Shown here one piece after another: positions 22,657 to 32,040 of a DNA stretch of 64,000 nucleotides. The position numbers and the translations under genes are program-made. The notes below the pieces were generated by a model that was not told where the DNA came from, did no database searches, and saw only the letters and a list, made by a program, of their open reading frames with translations. Within the stretch, counting starts at the first letter, position 1; every line of letters begins with the position of its first letter. The stretch comes from Ascochyta rabiei (taxonomy: Eukaryota; Ascomycota; Dothideomycetes; Pleosporales; Didymellaceae): positions 868,001-932,000 of the forward strand of contig NC_082422.1 of the NCBI RefSeq assembly GCF_004011695.2, given 5' to 3'.

Positions 22657-23022
22657 ACGAACCTGTAGCGAGCCTGTACAGGACCTGTAAAGCCTTTTAC
22701 AGGAGTTTACAGGAGCAGATTACCGGAACAATATAGGGCCGCTACGGGCGGTGTAGGACGTCAGTATAGCTGAGAGTTGACGCTAGAGGGTGCACGGCCA
22801 GAAAACGACAACTTTACACGTCTGCTGCGCCCGCTACAGGGCTGATTAATTTGTCTCAAGCAGATAGGCAGGTAGCGGCGAGTTTTATCAGCTATCTGGC
22901 ACTTATTTCAGGGCTTACAGGGGCTTTGTTGGGGAGATCACTTTAACCTGTTTATATATAAGATGAGTGGTTTGCACGTGCTGCGAGAGCCGCGCCTCGG
23001 GCTGCTTGCTTGGTTGCTTAGT

Positions 23023-23238
23023 TGCTTGCACTAGGTATCGTGATTGCCTGCTTGCACTAGGTATCGTGATTGCCTGCTTGCACTAGGTATCGTGATTGCC
23101 TGCTTGCACTATGTATCGTGGTTGCCTGCTTGCACTAGGTATCGTGATTGCCTGCTTGCACTATGTATTGTGATTGCCTGCTTGCACTATGTATCGTGAT
23201 TGCCTGCTTGCACTATGTATTGTGATTACCTGCTTGCA
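23023..23238. repeat. 26 bp tandem repeat, about eight copies
   Basis: The unit is TGCTTGCACTAGGTATCGTG plus ATTGCC. Copies vary between CTAGG and CTATG and between TATCG and TATTG. Variant copies are interleaved, not blocked, which suggests repeated expansion or gene conversion. There are no unique spacers, so it is not CRISPR-like. Confidence 0.9.
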
Positions 23239-23704
23239 GCCTGAGGTGGGTTTCAGCGTGGATTGTGTTGGTGCGGCTGTGGAGATGGAGAATGCGGCCG
23301 TGGATGTATAGGTATCCGATGCAGATGGATGCCTGATGCCTGACGTCTGATGTTTCATGTCTCATTTCCAGCTTGTGATGCCTGAGGCGGCGCTCGGGGG
23401 AAGCGCATGCAGTAAACAGACCATCAACACAGACGCGGGAACCAGCGCAGGGAATTGCCATGTGGAAATCCACACGCTATGCCCGTTATCGTTGGAAGGC
23501 TCGGAGGGCTAGTGTAGCGAAATCTAGGCCAAGGGGCTTTTTGGCAGGGTTGGTCGCCGTTACTGACAGCTTCACGAATTGGGAGAGGGACTTGAGTTGG
23601 GTGTTTACATTAGGGTCAGTGAGCCGCGCGAGGGTGGGCGCTGTGCATCGGTCCACGAACCGCGGAGATGGCGCAGGCGGACTGTCCCGACTTTGTGAGC
23701 CATG

Positions 23705-23785
23705 GCAAGCATGTAGCAAGCATTGTGCAGGCATGGAGCAGGCATGGAGCAGGCATGGGGCAGGCATGGGGCAGGCATGTTGGCA
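23705..23785. repeat. About 12 bp repeat GCAGGCATGGAG/GGGG
   Basis: Six or so copies with the core GCAGGCATG. The flanking bases change from AGCAAGCATG on the left to GGGGCAGGCATG on the right. Confidence 0.8.
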
Positions 23786-24707
23786 AGGAGATCCTGAGTG
23801 GCAGCGCTGATTGATGGACTGTGATGCGTGCTTCGGCTCGGCGATGCTGGCTCGACTGACTCGGGCCGGCGAAACATGAGTCGCAATGGACCGGGCGTGT
23901 TGACCATGGTTGGGGCATCGAGTTTGTGTGCCGTGGGTGTGGACATGGTCATGGGCATGGAAAACTGGCGATGCAGGCCTTGTGCGTAGGGAGGGTTGGG
24001 CAGCTTCGTACGATGCACACGGCAAGAAGGGGAAGGCAAGCGTGTGGCGCAATGCACAGGTGAAGTTTGCTGGGCAGTTGGCCTGTTCAGGCGCTGGTGA
24101 GGGCGGGATTGCCGTCCGCGAAGTCGGCAAACCCGCGGCCATGGATTCGTCTGCGATGGCCTGACCCCTGTGGACGCGGTGGTGTGCTGGTGTCTCGAGC
24201 GTCTTGGGCATCAAAGAGGTTGAGATCAGCGCTTCAGGGTCTGCTTTTGTGAAGGAGGCTGTTTGAGGTTAGGGGAGCCAATGCAACTGTTACACAGAGA
24301 CAGGGCACATGTAGCGACATGGTCGAGTAAGTGAGGCGCTGATCTGATCGAGTTGCATAGCGCTGAGGGCTCTGGAATAGGGTTTGCGCGGCACGCTGCT
24401 AAGCTGCAAGCAGGCCAGAGCCGGTGGTCTTGGAGACTGGAGACATGTCGGGGCTTACCACAAGGAGGTTGTGCTGCGGTCCGCGAAGGCATGGCGGAGG
24501 AGCCGTTGGACGAGCTTCTCCATTTGGACTTTGCAGTATCCCGTCTTGATTGGGAGAGGAGGGTGGAAGTGGGAAGGAAGATGAGATAGACGGCCCATGG
24601 CGAGTCGTTGGGTTGCGCATTTGCGTTGCTCGATGGGCCGAATCGAGCATGTGGACGCGTCTCACGATGCAGCAGGGATGATTGTGTGCCGTTGACGATT
24701 GACGCGC

Positions 24708-24774
24708 GGGCAGGGCAGGGCAGGGCAGGGCAGGGCAGGGCAGGGCAGGGCAGGGCAGGGCAGGGCAGGGCAGA
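24708..24774. repeat. GGGCA pentanucleotide array, about 13 copies
   Basis: A near-perfect run of GGGCA on the plus strand, with the G-rich strand continuous. Such a run can form G-quadruplex structure. Confidence 0.93.
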
Positions 24775-24840
24775 CAGGAGACTGGACGGTGAAGCGAGCC
24801 ACAGGCGGCTACTACAGCATGTGGACTGTGGAGTGCTTTG

Positions 24841-24922
24841 GCAGACAGACAGACAGACAGGCAGACAGACAGACAGACAGACAGGCAGGCAGACAGACAG
24901 GCAGGCAGGCAGACAGGCAGAC
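24841..24922. repeat. GACA/GGCA tetranucleotide array
   Basis: About twenty tetranucleotides, mixed AGAC and AGGC. It is separated from the GGGCA array by about 65 bp of non-repeat sequence. Confidence 0.92.
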
Positions 24923-25130
24923 GAGAGCACTGGGCGGTCTTACAGCAAGTGGCGGCACGAGAAGGCAGGCAGGCGGAGGCAGTCTTGGCTCTTGAAGGAA
25001 CTGGCTGCAGGTCAACCGCCTTCCCCTACGGCGAGATGGGCTGGAGAGGGCGTCGTGCCGTGGACGTGGAGCCGTGGATGTCGGGAGCGAGATTACCTCC
25101 GGGCCACCGACGCGAGCCAGTAGCAGCAGT

Positions 25131-25268
25131 CGGCGTGCGTGCCCGTGCGTGCCAGTGCCGGTGCCAGTCACTCCAGTGTCGGTGCCTGTGCAGCAGCCAG
25201 TGCCAGTGCCTGTGCCAGTGCCTGTGCCTGTGCCGGTGCCGGTGCCGGTGCCGGTGCCAGTGCCATTG
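25131..25268. repeat. GTGCCN hexanucleotide array
   Basis: Irregular copies of GTGCCA, GTGCCT and GTGCCG. Four perfect GTGCCG copies stand near the right end (25230-25256). Confidence 0.88.
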
Positions 25269-25357
25269 CTGCTGTGGATGGTGAGGCTGGAAGGACCGTT
25301 TGCCTGCCCGTCACGCTGTGCTGCAGTACCTACCATGTGTGTCTAGCGGCCGCTCCA

Positions 25358-25425
25358 CGCAGTTCGCGCAGTGCACGCAGCCCATGCAGCCCTTGCAGTC
25401 CTTGCAGCCCTTGCAGTCCACGCAC
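25358..25425. repeat. About 9 bp CTTGCAGCC/CACGCAGCC array
   Basis: Seven or so degenerate copies on the plus strand, directly after the GTGCCN array and a 90 bp spacer. Confidence 0.75.
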
Positions 25426-25465
25426 CCCCGGCGTCTGTCAAGGCTCCTTGCATAATCGACTGGGC

Positions 25466-25605
25466 TCGGTGGGCTCGGTGGGCTGGGTACAAGGTGGGCT
25501 GGGTAGGTACAAGGTGGGCTGTCTTGGTGGGCTGTCTAGGCGGGCTGGGTAGGCTGTCTGTCTGCCTGTCTGCCTGTCTGCCTGTCTGCCTGTCTGCCTG
25601 TCTAG
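25466..25605. repeat. GGTGGGCT repeats followed by a TGTCTGCC octanucleotide array
   Basis: Degenerate GGGCTSGGT/ACAAGGTGGGCT copies pass into five clean TGTCTGCC units (about 25556-25602). This is the reverse-complement type of the GACA/GGCA array at 24.84 kb, so the two arrays form an inverted pair. Confidence 0.85.
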
Positions 25606-25818
25606 GGGCCACGGCTGCGGATTCTTTGTCCAGCCCCGGCAAGCTTAGCGGCCCGCCGCAAGACCAAGACGTGCGCCAACTGAACTGCTGTGGATCGCTC
25701 TTGCGCGCCCTCGACAGCCCGTGCCTGCCGTTTCCATCTCCCCCAGCAGGAGCGTTGCCAGCACCGCTCCCTCCCTCTGCCACCCTCCTCCGCCGCCCGC
25801 CGACTGCACCTGCCCGCC

Positions 25819-27463
25819 ATGCGTCTCTTCAACCGCAAGAGCTCCAAGCCCACCATCGCGCCCGGCGGCAGCCAGCCCAACTCCTCCAATGGCTCCCTGC
25901 GCTCCCCAGGCCCCTCCACCGCCAACGGCTCGCGGCCCACCAGCTTCCCCGACATCCCTCTGCCACGCGCCCCGGACCCAACCCTCGACCCGGCCGGCTA
26001 CCTGAGGAGCATCTACGCCGTCCGCGACCGCTCGCGCCTGGTCCTCGACAAGGCCAAGAAGAACCAGCTCAAGCACTTCACCGTCGACATGACCAAGTTC
26101 ACCGACGTCGCCAGCTTCGTCGTGTCCATCGTCAAGGTGCATACCCCCCCCCCCCTGTCCAACCCCCCCCCCCCCCACGCTAACCCTCGGCTGCAGAGAG
26201 ACTACGCCCCGGACTACGCCTCCATCCCCCCCCACGGCCGCTGGCAGCACTTCGAGGTCGGCGGCCGCCCGCGCATCGACCAGCTCATGGCCTCGTGGCC
26301 CTCTACCGTCGACAACTCGGAGCGCACCCGCCGCCTGCTCGATCTCTTCCTCGTCTCCGTCCTGCTCGACGCCGGCGCAGGCACAAAGTGGCAGTACAAG
26401 AGCAAGGAGTCCGGCAAGATCTACCGGCGCAGCGAGGGCCTGGCCGTCGCCAGTCTGGAAATGTTCAAGGCCGGAGCCTTCAGCAGCAACCCCAGAGAGC
26501 CCTGCCAGGTCGACAGCGCCGGCCTGAGGAAGCTGGACGTGACCATTGTCTCGCGCGGCCTCCAAGTCAACGCTTCCAATCCCATGGACGGTATCGAGGG
26601 ACGAACGAACCTGCTCATTCGACTGTCCGACGCGTTGCAGAACCAGGAAGTCTTTGGCCTGGATGCGCGGCCTGGAAACATGCTCGGTAGGCAACAACAC
26701 GGAAGCGCGAAACGGGCCGCAAGCTAACGCACGCAGACTACCTGCTTTCCCATCCTACCACGCAAGCGTCGTCGGTGCCGATTGTCCCCCTCCCTACTCT
26801 CTGGAACACGCTCATGGAGAGCCTGACACCCATCTGGCCAGCCACCCGAACGCAGATTGACGGCATCCCCATGGGCGACGCCTGGCCTTGCTCCGTAATG
26901 CCCTCTCACCCTACCCATCCCTGGGAGAACATTGTACCCTTCCACAAGCTCACACAATGGCTGACGTACTCACTCATGGTCCCAATGACCAAGTTGATGG
27001 GTGTACACTTCGCTGGCGCCGACCTTCTGACCGGCCTGCCCGAGTACCGCAACGGTGGCCTTTTCATCGACACTGGACTGCTGACGCTCAAGCCGGATGA
27101 CCACAAACGCGGTGTGGCGCAATACCAACAGAACGCACAAGTCAAGGGCCAGCCCAGCATGGAGGTCGTGCCCATGTTCACGGCCGACGACGATGTAATC
27201 GTCGAATGGCGTGCAGTCACAGTAGGCCTGCTGGACGATCTCCTCGTACAAGTCAACTGCTCGCTAGGCTTGAGCGGGCGTGAAAAGCTGAGCTTGGCTC
27301 AGATGCTGGAAGCCGGCAGTTGGAAGGTGAGCTCGCCACGCAATCCACAAAGCATCGAACCGTGACTGACCAACGTTAGGGCGGTCGAGAAATCGCAGAA
27401 GTGTCGCGGCCCAACACAAAAGAGCCGCCTATTATGATTCTGTCCGATGGAACTGTTTTCTAA
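25819..27463 (+). CDS. URC4-like uracil catabolism protein (DUF1688), four exons
   Basis: DUF1688/Urc4 proteins belong to the fungal uracil (URC) degradation pathway. The biochemical step of Urc4 itself is not settled. Exons are 25819-26136, 26197-26686, 26737-27326 and 27380-27463. The joins keep phase and give 493 residues. A disordered start (residues 1-50) is followed by the conserved body: LDPAGYLRSIYAVRDRSRLV, the block HFEVGGRPRIDQLM, LVSVLLDAGAGTKWQYKSKE, FSSNPREPCQVDSAGL, GIEGRTNLLIRL, PLPTLWNTLMESLTPIWP, AWPCSVMP, VPFHKLTQWLTYSLM, and a C-terminal GGREIAE...PPIMILSDGTVF. The protein is complete. The first intron is unusual: 60 nt, with runs of 12 and 14 C and a CTAAC branch site. 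It is a multiple of three with no stop, so it can be mistaken for coding sequence. Confidence 0.92.
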
Positions 27464-28262
27464 GATACCCCTGAAATTCCTCTCCCGCTTTTTTTCGCTT
27501 CTTTAGGTTCGACGGCGTGCAGCTTGAGCACGTCGCATGTTTGGGCCATTTATATTGCTATTGGCTAGGCTTCTACTGCAGTCAGGTGCATGGAGATTTA
27601 CGATGCACGATCTTGACGGTCGGCACCAGGCATCTTTTTTTGTGATTTATGGCTTGAGCGACGCGCCCGTCTTCATCAGCATGCTTGCTACTCGCTCACC
27701 ACAGTTTCCCATGTTCTCTACTTCTATACGGGCATGTCTAGAATTGCTAGACACATAGGGTAAGGAAAATGGATTTGTAAAATAGCAACGACCTTCGGTC
27801 CCGGAATACCAAGCGCTCCAAGAACGCAGCACGCGCCAACATCAGTAACCTAGGTAATGCGAGCACATCTGACACTACTGCACGATCGTTCGTTTGTCCC
27901 ACCTTCGTACGAGAGTCTGACCAGGGATTGCGGCTCTGCAGCCGCTGCCCCACTCCCACTTGACATGCCAAGGAATCCACAAGCCCAAGCTCCCGAGCTC
28001 CTTCCTTCCCTGTCACGCTTCGTTTCGTGGCACGTACTTCACTCGTAAAGCTGTTGCTGTTTTTGTTGTCGTTGTGCTGCGCTTGTTTTCCTTGGGGCTC
28101 CACGGCTTCGGTCCCGTCATCTCACGACGACTCTCTCTCTTCTACACGAACCGTACTTACCCCACGCGCCGACAGCTGTGGCCACACGTCCGCTGATCGC
28201 ACTTTCGTTTTGCGGCTGCTTCACCGCACGCGCCCATTACTATTGCATATACGTGCTTCACG
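27464..28262. other. Intergenic between URC4 and gtr1
   Basis: No gene seen. The stretch before 28263 is pyrimidine-rich (ctctctcttctacacg), as in many fungal leaders. Confidence 0.5.
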
Positions 28263-29353
28263 ATGAATTCCCAGAAGCGTCAGAAGCAGCGCAAGGTGCT
28301 GTTGATGGGCAAGAGTGGGGCGGGCAAGTCTTCCATGAGGAGCATCGTCTTCAGCAACTATGTCGCGAAAGATGTGCGCAGACTGGGCGCCACCATCGAT
28401 GTCGAGCACAGCAACATAAAATTCATGGGAAACCTCATGCTGAATCTCTGGGATTGTGGAGGGTACGTGGAAAGTCTCTACACACATGCAACGCCTGGAT
28501 GTTGACCGCATACAGTCAAGACGGCTTCGTCGAGAACTACCTCACGCAATCACGCAGCCACGTCTTCGGCTCAGTAGCTGTACTGATCTTCGTCTTTGAC
28601 ATCGAGTCCCGCGAGTTCCAAGCCGACGTGGTCTCCTACTCGAACATTATTCGTGCCCTCCATGAGTGCAGCCCTACCGCCAAGGTCTTCTGTCTGATTC
28701 ACAAGATGGACCTCGTACAAGCACGTCTTCGCGAGGCCATGTACCACGAGCGCTCAAACTACATTCGAGATGCAAGCGAGGGCTTCAGTGACACAGTCGA
28801 GTTTTTCCCCACCAGTATCTGGGATCAGAGCCTGTACAAAGCTTGGACAAAGATCATCTATTTCCTCATCCCGAATGCTGGCACCATCGAAGCACTCCTT
28901 TCACAGCTAGCGGACATCATCGATGCTAGAGAGCTCGTCCTGTACGAGCGCACGACCTGCCTCACAGTCGCACATGTAACCCGCGGAGACGGCGACGACA
29001 ACCCGTTCCACGATCGCTTCGAGCGCATCTCGAACATTCTCAAAACGCACAAGCAGAGCATGGCCAAGCATACGAACATCCCAGCTGGCAGCGCAAACTT
29101 CGCGGAGATGCAGATCAAGACTGGCAGGTTTATGTTCTTCATCACACGACTTACTGAGAACACCAACCTGGCTGTTGCCATACCACCTTCCGAACAGGTC
29201 TTCAACGCTGCGCGTGTCAACATCTTCCAAGTTCGCCCCAGGTTCGCAGAGCTTGATATTGCATCGAAGCCACGCCCTCCGATTCAGCAAGCTTTCGCCG
29301 GCTCGGCCGATACAGTCGATACTAACAAGGGCAAAGAGAGGGCTATGAGCTAG
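28263..29353 (+). CDS. Gtr1/RagA-type small GTPase, two exons
   Basis: Gtr1 pairs with Gtr2 on the vacuole membrane within the EGO complex and signals amino-acid sufficiency to TORC1. The exons are 28263-28462 and 28516-29353. The 53 nt intron (GTACGT..CAG) lies within the G3 motif in phase 2, giving 345 residues. In order: basic start, P-loop GKSGAGKSS (residues 16-24), the switch region with [11 protein letters not shown]3 WDCGGQ, the segment [16 protein letters not shown] typical of RagA/Gtr1, and G4 HKMD. The C-terminal half is the Rag roadblock-like dimerisation domain, ending in a charged KGKERAMS tail. Length and motifs are complete. Confidence 0.94.
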
Positions 29354-29382
29354 GCACCTAAGCCTACCACACCTGCAGCTGG

Positions 29383-30777
29383 GATGAGGTACGAGAAAAC
29401 ATCTGTCGCATACGACGCTGCGGCATTCAACAACAGCGGCGACGAAGAAGATGCTACGAGGCAGTGTGTGGCGTTGAAAGCGTATATCCAAAATTGACAA
29501 CAGTCTGTGCTCCACGACCCGCTGGCAAATGCGAAACAACAGGTAACCAGACATGAACCGAGTGAGGATCTGTCAGAACACATGGATCAGTTCTACAATG
29601 CTGCCACTGCCGGAACAGCATCAGTTGACGATAGCTGCGAATCAACGTCGCAATCCAGGGAGAATGCTTCTAGTTCGAACGCTAGAACTTCCTCTCGTTG
29701 TAGCGGTCTTGAAATGTCAGCTACTAGCAAAAGTTTGGCTGACAGTATACCCAATGTGAGCCAGGAAGCCCCAATTTTACTCGCCAATTCATCTGATTTG
29801 ATATAGACAGAACTAGATGAGGACGCATTCGATACTTGGAGCAACTTGTCCTCCCATCTACGTCTACGTGACCGGACATCAGGCAAGGAGCAGCCTTGGA
29901 CATATGGACCAGGGCAGGAAGAGGTACTGGCCGCGCCACAGGCAGAGCAGCTCTACGAAGCGATTGTCATGTCAGGGAGGCTCGATGCAGGGAGAAGTCC
30001 TTTCAGTGAGCCAAGTAGTCATGCTGAATCTGGTCCAGAGGCTGCTGCGAGCTTTCCAGATTTTGGCCATGTTAAGATGTGCAGCTGTGCATGGAATGTG
30101 TGGTACACGGGTCAGTGTCACGACAGCGATGAAGCACGCTCTGCCATTTTGCCACCTGAGCCATGCGAATCGGGGGTGCAGGCCTCCACGCGCCGTTTCG
30201 CTGCCGAGACAAGGATGCCTTGACGTATCCAAAGCACATATCTACACGCTGCGGCGCTGCCGGACGGTGCGTTTGCACAGAGATTATTGGTACCCACATC
30301 AATGCAGAAGATCGAATCCAGCCATTCTCCAACACTTGCACCCGCCCGTCCCCTGAACCACGCTTACGCAATATCTTGATTCTGCTACGCCTTGAATATA
30401 TTAGCACCACGCACATGGACACTGCACGACCAGTAAGTGACCTCCAGACCCGTCCATCCACCTTCCCCGGACTATGCTAGCCCTGCAGGAGGGACACCTA
30501 GTAGCCTCTCCTCTCAACGCACCCTCGCACCATCTCGCTTCACTCCGATCCTTCCCTGGCTGCCTAGATCTCTTACAGCGAATGCGGCGACTTGGAGGAT
30601 ATCTTGAGGCTGGATTACGCAGTCGTGAACAAGAGGGTCATTGCAGTGGGCTTTTGGATGGAGAGAGCGAGCTTATGGCGTGTGTCAACGCCATACTCTA
30701 TCAACCTCACTGCTGTGAACGAATTCGATGTTCAGCCATGCGTGATGCAGTTGCTTGATCACCGGTTCCTGAGCTAG
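29383..30777 (+). CDS. Possible spliced gene of unknown function
   Basis: I do not recognise this. Several plus-strand pieces look exonic. One runs from about 29504 to 29755 (Ser-rich, with DSIPN at the end). It is joined by a good 51 nt intron (29756-29806 region, GTGAGC..ATAG) to a piece starting TELDEDAFDTWSNLSSHLRLR. After a poorly defined middle, a last piece follows a CTCTTACAG acceptor at about 30580 and reads ECGDLEDILRLDYAVVNKR... to a stop at 30777. The composition is protein-like and the last piece is hydrophobic-polar balanced, but no start and no complete exon chain can be fixed. It could be a degenerate gene or several transcribed fragments. Confidence 0.3.
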
Positions 30778-32040
30778 CAGGTAGTAGTGCGTGGCATCAC
30801 GGTACTTCGGTCCTCTTCAATGACCCATCTCCCCCCCAGAGTAGTGTGCTCTTGACATGCCCAGAAGAAGCCGATTCCACCTCCGGCTCCTTCAACCCCC
30901 CCTCCATCCGTATCCCGTACAGTAGTACCGTGCACAGTACCGCCCCGTAAACCCACCCTTCTCCCAGCAAGCCAACGACACCGCCGCCACCAGCGCTCCA
31001 CAACAACCAATGACACCCCCCCGCTTGGCTCCATCCAGCCCGTACCACTTGAGCATCTCCACCTGCAGCGCCCCGGCGCCCACGCTCGTCCCACGGCCAA
31101 CTGGTCGGGCTGTTCCGTTTCGAGACCCGCTCGCCCCGCGATATGCACCCGCATTCGTGACTGCGCACATAGGCGCATCCGCACGCGGCGGCCCCAACGC
31201 TGCGCTGCGTAAGCCTCTGTACGCATGCGGCGGACGAACGAACCAACCCCGCCGTGTCGGGAAGCGATGCGAGCTGGAACCCGAGAGCGCTCGAGAGACG
31301 ATGGTATGGTACCGGGGACTGACTATCTACCTACCTACCTACGTGGGCGCTGTGCAAAAACCCGCCCCCGCGTTGCTGCAGTGGGTCAGTCCATCCAGTC
31401 CGCACCTCCTGGAGCCAGCAGGGACACGCTCACCGTCGGTGGATGCGGGTGGTGCAGCGCAGACATGCCGGCGCTCCTCGCCTTTCCTGCCGTCTGCTGA
31501 ACCCGCATCCACCGTCCCGAGCATGGCCTTGCTGGGGAAACAGCAACAGGTTACGGTGGCGTGGGTAAAGCGCTGGGTCGTGCTTAGGCAAGCCGTCAGA
31601 CTACAGCAGACTATCGAGACCTCAGCGCCTTTGTGCACTGCCTGCAGCTTTGGAAGCCGAGGAATGTGTTGAGGTCAGCGGCAGTGCTATGTACTTTCCG
31701 ATCGGAGATATCTCCTCTGACGTTGAGAATGCACGCGGCAACGGATCGTGTCACCAGCAGTCGCAAGCCAACCGGTACATGTAATGCTCGTTTGTAGTTG
31801 TCATTGTACATTATGTCATTAAGCCCTAGTGTAAGGTATATCGCATCTACTCCGCCACGCGTTTCGATGGTGTTTTGTCAAATGTTGTATATAGTACAAA
31901 TGCTGTCGATGGCAACATCATCGCATGCTTGCTCCTGTAATCGAAATGCATGGTACTCATGATACCAGAATGAGTTTTCCTGTGTGCGCAACCTCTCCGG
32001 AAACACGCGACTGTTGCTTACAAAGACGCAACGATGCACA
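30778..32040. other. Intergenic, GC-rich part without clear gene
   Basis: Overlapping open frames on both strands at 30.77-31.7 kb reflect GC-rich sequence (CGCCGCCACC-type) and I see no domain. The TACC tetranucleotide run at 31331-31343 is short. The right end is the 3' flank of the Zn2Cys6 regulator. Confidence 0.5.

Larger units (their letters stand above)
17100..22937 (-). mobile_element. Helitron (rolling-circle transposon), ends uncertain
   Basis: The element is identified by its Rep/helicase gene (17979-22656, minus strand). The gene's direction puts the 5' end at the high-coordinate side. A possible 5' end is TCTCCCC on the minus strand starting at 22937, preceded by A as expected for insertion between A and T. 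I could not find a convincing 3' end (hairpin then CTRR). The left limit is set only by the end of the satellite field and by flanking words (CCTGTAA, TTTACAGG) shared with the right side. The small gene at 17108-17536 is probably cargo. The flanks are tandem-repeat fields on both sides. Confidence 0.75.
22657..25818. other. Right flank of the Helitron: satellite field and URC4 promoter
   Basis: No gene I can support. The first 280 bp resemble Helitron flank (repeated CCTGTAAA/TTTACAGG words). After 23.0 kb come many tandem repeats (listed separately). Long open frames on both strands at 23.5-25.6 kb consist of repeats or repeat-derived text (such as CLSVCLPVCLS and GTGTGTGTG). The last 150 bp before 25819 are the likely URC4 leader. 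Confidence 0.7.

Noticed and set aside
17100..22937. RIP as the cause of the Helitron stop
   Set aside because: One CAA-to-TAA change fits RIP, but the element stays GC-rich with no other C-to-T stops, so genome-wide RIP is not visible here.
23023..23238. Direct-repeat array that might suggest CRISPR
   Set aside because: The repeats follow each other without spacers and the host is a fungus. It is a minisatellite.
24226..25336. Long open frames rich in Cys/Leu/Ser/Val or Gly/Thr on both strands
   Set aside because: They are translations of GACA/GGCA, GGGCA and GTGCCN repeats. Both strands stay open for the same reason. No domain.
30774..31672. Overlapping long frames on both strands
   Set aside because: GC-rich region with open frames everywhere. 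None has a domain, and no splice pattern fits.
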